Part shown: piece by piece, positions 62,398-64,000 of the stretch
Layout of the letters: every line of letters starts with the position of its first letter
How positions within the stretch are numbered: the first letter of the stretch is position 1
Assembly (NCBI RefSeq): GCF_030381805.1
Contig: NZ_JAUDRH010000002.1
Coordinates: 186,001-250,000, forward strand
DNA: 64,000 nucleotides
Origin: Chlorogloeopsis sp. ULAP01
Lineage (GTDB): Bacteria > Cyanobacteriota > Cyanobacteriia > Cyanobacteriales > Nostocaceae
Direction: 5' to 3'
Notes under the pieces: model-generated
What the model was told of the DNA's origin: nothing
Databases searched by the model: none
The model's input: the letters and a program-made list of their open reading frames with translations, nothing else
Program-made: the position numbers and the translations under genes

Positions 62398-63207
62398 ATG
62401 CTGAAAATAGGTGATTTTTCAAAACTCAGTCAGGTAACTGTAAAAGCACTGCGTCTGTACGATCAACTTGGATTGCTCAAACCAATTCATGTAGACGAAT
62501 CTACAAGTTATCGCTATTACTGTGCCGAGCAGTTACCACGACTTAATCGTATTTTGGCATTCAAAGATTTGGGCTTTTCTTTAGAACAAATTGCCAAACT
62601 GCTAGATGAAAATCTGCCACCAGCAGAAATTCGCGGTATGCTGCGACTTAAGCAAGCAGAACTTCAGCGTTTAGTAGAGGAAGAACAGGCACGCTTATTG
62701 CGAGTAGAAGCACGACTTAAGCAAATCGAGGAGGAAAGCATACCAAATTACGAAATCGTGCTTAAAAAAGTGGAACCAATCAAAGTTGCATCAATACGAG
62801 AAATTATCCCAAATTTTGCTGCTGTGCCGCGACTTTATGATGAGTTGTTTGAGAGCCTTCAGCAGCAAGGAATTCAAGTACCTAGCTATTGCGCGGGCAT
62901 TTGGCACGACTCGGCATATAAAGAGTCTGATATCGACTGGGAAGCTGTTGCATCATTAGAAAGTTTCGTATCTAGCAACAAGCGTATGAAGGTATATGAG
63001 TTGCCGGGTTTTGATAAAATGGCTTGTGCAGTTCATCACGGCAGTTACAACACAAGTAACCAAGCTTACACAGCCTTAATATCCTGGATTGAAGCCAACG
63101 GTTATAAGATTATCGGCCCTAACCGTGAGGTTTATATTATTGGTGGTAATGAACAAAACAATGAATCTTATGTAACAGAGGTACAGTTTCCTGTTACCAG
63201 AGCTTAA
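62398..63207 (+). CDS. MerR family transcriptional regulator with GyrI-like effector domain
   Basis: A 269-residue regulator. The N-terminal winged HTH is MLKIGDFSKLSQVTVKALRL plus YDQLGLLKPIHVDESTSYRY. A dimer helix follows (EEEQARLLRVEARLKQIEEE). Residues about 125-269 form a GyrI-like (SRPBCC-type drug-binding) domain that ends NNESYVTEVQFPV. The plan is that of BmrR-like multidrug sensors. It is co-directional with the VOC gene and likely controls it. RBS GGTGGAAAG lies just upstream of ATG 62398. A hairpin terminator follows at 63302. Confidence 0.93.
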   Translation: MLKIGDFSKLSQVTVKALRLYDQLGLLKPIHVDESTSYRYYCAEQLPRLNRILAFKDLGFSLEQIAKLLDENLPPAEIRGMLRLKQAELQRLVEEEQARLLRVEARLKQIEEESIPNYEIVLKKVEPIKVASIREIIPNFAAVPRLYDELFESLQQQGIQVPSYCAGIWHDSAYKESDIDWEAVASLESFVSSNKRMKVYELPGFDKMACAVHHGSYNTSNQAYTALISWIEANGYKIIGPNREVYIIGGNEQNNESYVTEVQFPVTRA

Positions 63208-63301
63208 TCAAAAAACTTGATTTCTGAACTAAAAACAATGAAGTTAAACTTTAAAAAATGTTAAATTTAGATATGGCATAGTAAAAGCTGTAAACTAATA
63301 A

Positions 63302-63323
63302 GGACTGGAAACAAGTCCAGTCC
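63302..63323 (+). terminator. terminator of VOC-merR operon
   Basis: A 7-bp stem GGACTGG / CCAGTCC with an 8-base loop, 95 bases after the regulator stop; the tail is A-rich rather than T-rich, so it is a weak candidate. Confidence 0.45.
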
Positions 63324-63325
63324 AT

Positions 63326-63363
63326 AAAAAAGCGGGCTAACCGCTCTTGACATGGTTAACCCG
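63326..63363 (-). terminator. terminator of DUF1257 gene
   Basis: On the minus strand the stem CGGGTTAACC / GGTTAGCCCG (one G-T pair) is followed by a T-run (63326-63331). It lies 30 bases after the stop. Confidence 0.75.
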
Positions 63364-63392
63364 TACAGCTTTGGGAACGCGCAGAGAAACTT

Positions 63393-63743
63393 CTATTGCA
63401 GCACCAACTTGACGTTGGCATTTTGCAGACCGCGTTGTTTAACTTCAGTCAAGGTCTTGTTAACAGCGTACTTCTGATTGATTGAGTTAATCAATTCGGT
63501 CTGATTGTGCTTCTTAGCTACGCCCCACAGGTCTGCGATCAGGTCAAAAGAACCATCGCTGTTGCGAGACCAACCAAGATCATATTCGCCTTCCAAAACT
63601 GCTACGATGTCAGAACGAACACGCTGACCGTTGTAACCACGAACATCTGCTTCAGTTTTTACTGTAATGCCGAGGTCACGTAGGGATTGCTTGAGGATTT
63701 CAGCATCGGTGATCTTGGTACGCAGAGTGCTAAAATGAGACAT
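63393..63743 (-). CDS. ycf35: DUF1257 / Ycf35 family protein
   Basis: A 116-residue protein of the conserved cyanobacterial-plastid Ycf35 family. ATG 63743 (MSHFSTLRTKITDAEILKQ) is supported by GGAGG about 8 bases upstream; a start at 63758 is less likely. Conserved features: VRGYNGQRVRSDIVAVL, YDLGWSRNSDGSFDLIADLW and QKYAVNKTLTEVKQRG. The function is unknown. The C-terminal end of another minus-strand gene lies upstream at 63877. It has its own terminator at 63326. Confidence 0.93.
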   Translation of the reverse strand: MSHFSTLRTKITDAEILKQSLRDLGITVKTEADVRGYNGQRVRSDIVAVLEGEYDLGWSRNSDGSFDLIADLWGVAKKHNQTELINSINQKYAVNKTLTEVKQRGLQNANVKLVLQ

Positions 63744-63799
63744 TTGGGTTTCCTCCAAAGAGAAGTGAGAAAAAGGACAACGATTGGTCTTAGAAGAAG

Positions 63800-63825
63800 C
63801 CGCGTTACTAGACGCGGTTTTTTTT
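63800..63825 (+). terminator. terminator-like hairpin with plus-strand T-run
   Basis: A 6-bp stem CCGCGT / ACGCGG with loop TACTAG, then TTTTTTTT. It would act on a plus-strand transcript, yet both flanking genes are on the minus strand. Confidence 0.55.
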
Positions 63826-63876
63826 AACTGCTAGCGTTTGGTGCTAGCCTTTCCCCTGTTAAAACAGGGAAAGCTT

Positions 63877-64000
63877 TTAGAACTCCATTCGCTGATATTC
63901 AGCAACGGAGGCTGCTGCAGGTCGAGCACGCTGTCTAGCCCAATCTCTTAGAGCCGTTACCTGTTCTTGCATCGTTCGAGACAGCGGCAGTGTCGCTTTA
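63877..64000 (-). CDS. C-terminal end of an unidentified gene (partial)
   Basis: The minus-strand frame is open from the window edge to TAA at 63877-63879. The 40 visible residues include QEQVTALRDWARQRARPAAA and end YQRMEF. In many cyanobacteria the DUF1257 gene follows a AAA-type ATPase or a ferredoxin, but this tail is too short to assign. Composition matches neighbouring genes. Confidence 0.55.
   Translation of the reverse strand, partial: KATLPLSRTMQEQVTALRDWARQRARPAAASVAEYQRMEF

Overview
The window looks like a chromosomal segment of a filamentous cyanobacterium of the Nostocales type. The signs are: very frequent HIP1 octamers (GCGATCGC), an NTRC-type thioredoxin reductase-thioredoxin fusion, a cyanobacterial exosortase with an HpsJ-like partner and a PEP-CTERM protein, an NDH-1 ndhD gene, a Ycf35/DUF1257 protein, a sucrase/ferredoxin-like protein, many TPR proteins, and intergenic filler of heptamer-type short tandem repeats (variants of GGGACTA and GGGATTG). 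No rRNA, tRNA, CRISPR array or prophage was seen. I cannot name the species.

Layout. 1-6.3 kb: two large SPINDLY-like (GT41) glycosyltransferases with TPRs, one fused to a GT4 domain and cut by the left edge. Between them lies a degenerate REP-associated tyrosine transposase surrounded by its own REP-like palindromes. 6.4-8.9 kb: a type IV pilin, a Uma2 nuclease and a frameshifted DUF2887/Rpn-like gene. 9.0-10.4 kb: NTRC. 10.5-17.8 kb: a peptide-type ABC importer set (one lone DppC-like permease, a lipoprotein binding protein, a divergent DppB-DppC pair) with a ROK kinase and an unrecognised 292-aa protein. 18.0-20.7 kb: exosortase, HpsJ-like and PEP-CTERM genes. 20.9-26.5 kb: CHASE2-Ser/Thr kinase, a methyltransferase-HIT fusion, a GT2-TPR protein and PdxH. 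26.8-44.2 kb: mostly housekeeping and transport (AI-2E/PerM, ScpA, NDP-sugar synthase, SpeA, Ndk, TerC, hydrolase, Mqo-like, MltA, ABC exporter, KefB-like antiporter). 44.2-48.8 kb: Suc/Fer-like protein, a 1.4-kb gene-free stretch, a Mut7-C protein and a second ROK kinase. 49.1-52 kb: ileS.

52.1-57.7 kb holds a DNA phosphorothioation module: dndB divergent from dndC-dndD. Neither dndE nor dndA nor the dndFGH restriction genes are next to it, so it is either a minimal cluster or depends on genes elsewhere. 57.8-64 kb: ndhD, a 29-codon ORF with a strong Shine-Dalgarno sequence that contains a 34-bp perfect palindrome, a coiled-coil protein, thrB, a tyrosine phosphatase, a VOC-MerR operon, DUF1257/Ycf35, and the tail of one more gene.

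Points most worth a second look: the DndBCD cluster without DndE and its palindromic intergenic region; a HIT domain whose nucleophilic histidine position is serine, fused to a methyltransferase; the transposase split by a palindromic insert and carrying REP sequence inside its reading frame; the pilin next to an O-GlcNAc-transferase-like gene; and two small ORFs (29 and 39 codons) with near-perfect ribosome binding sites.
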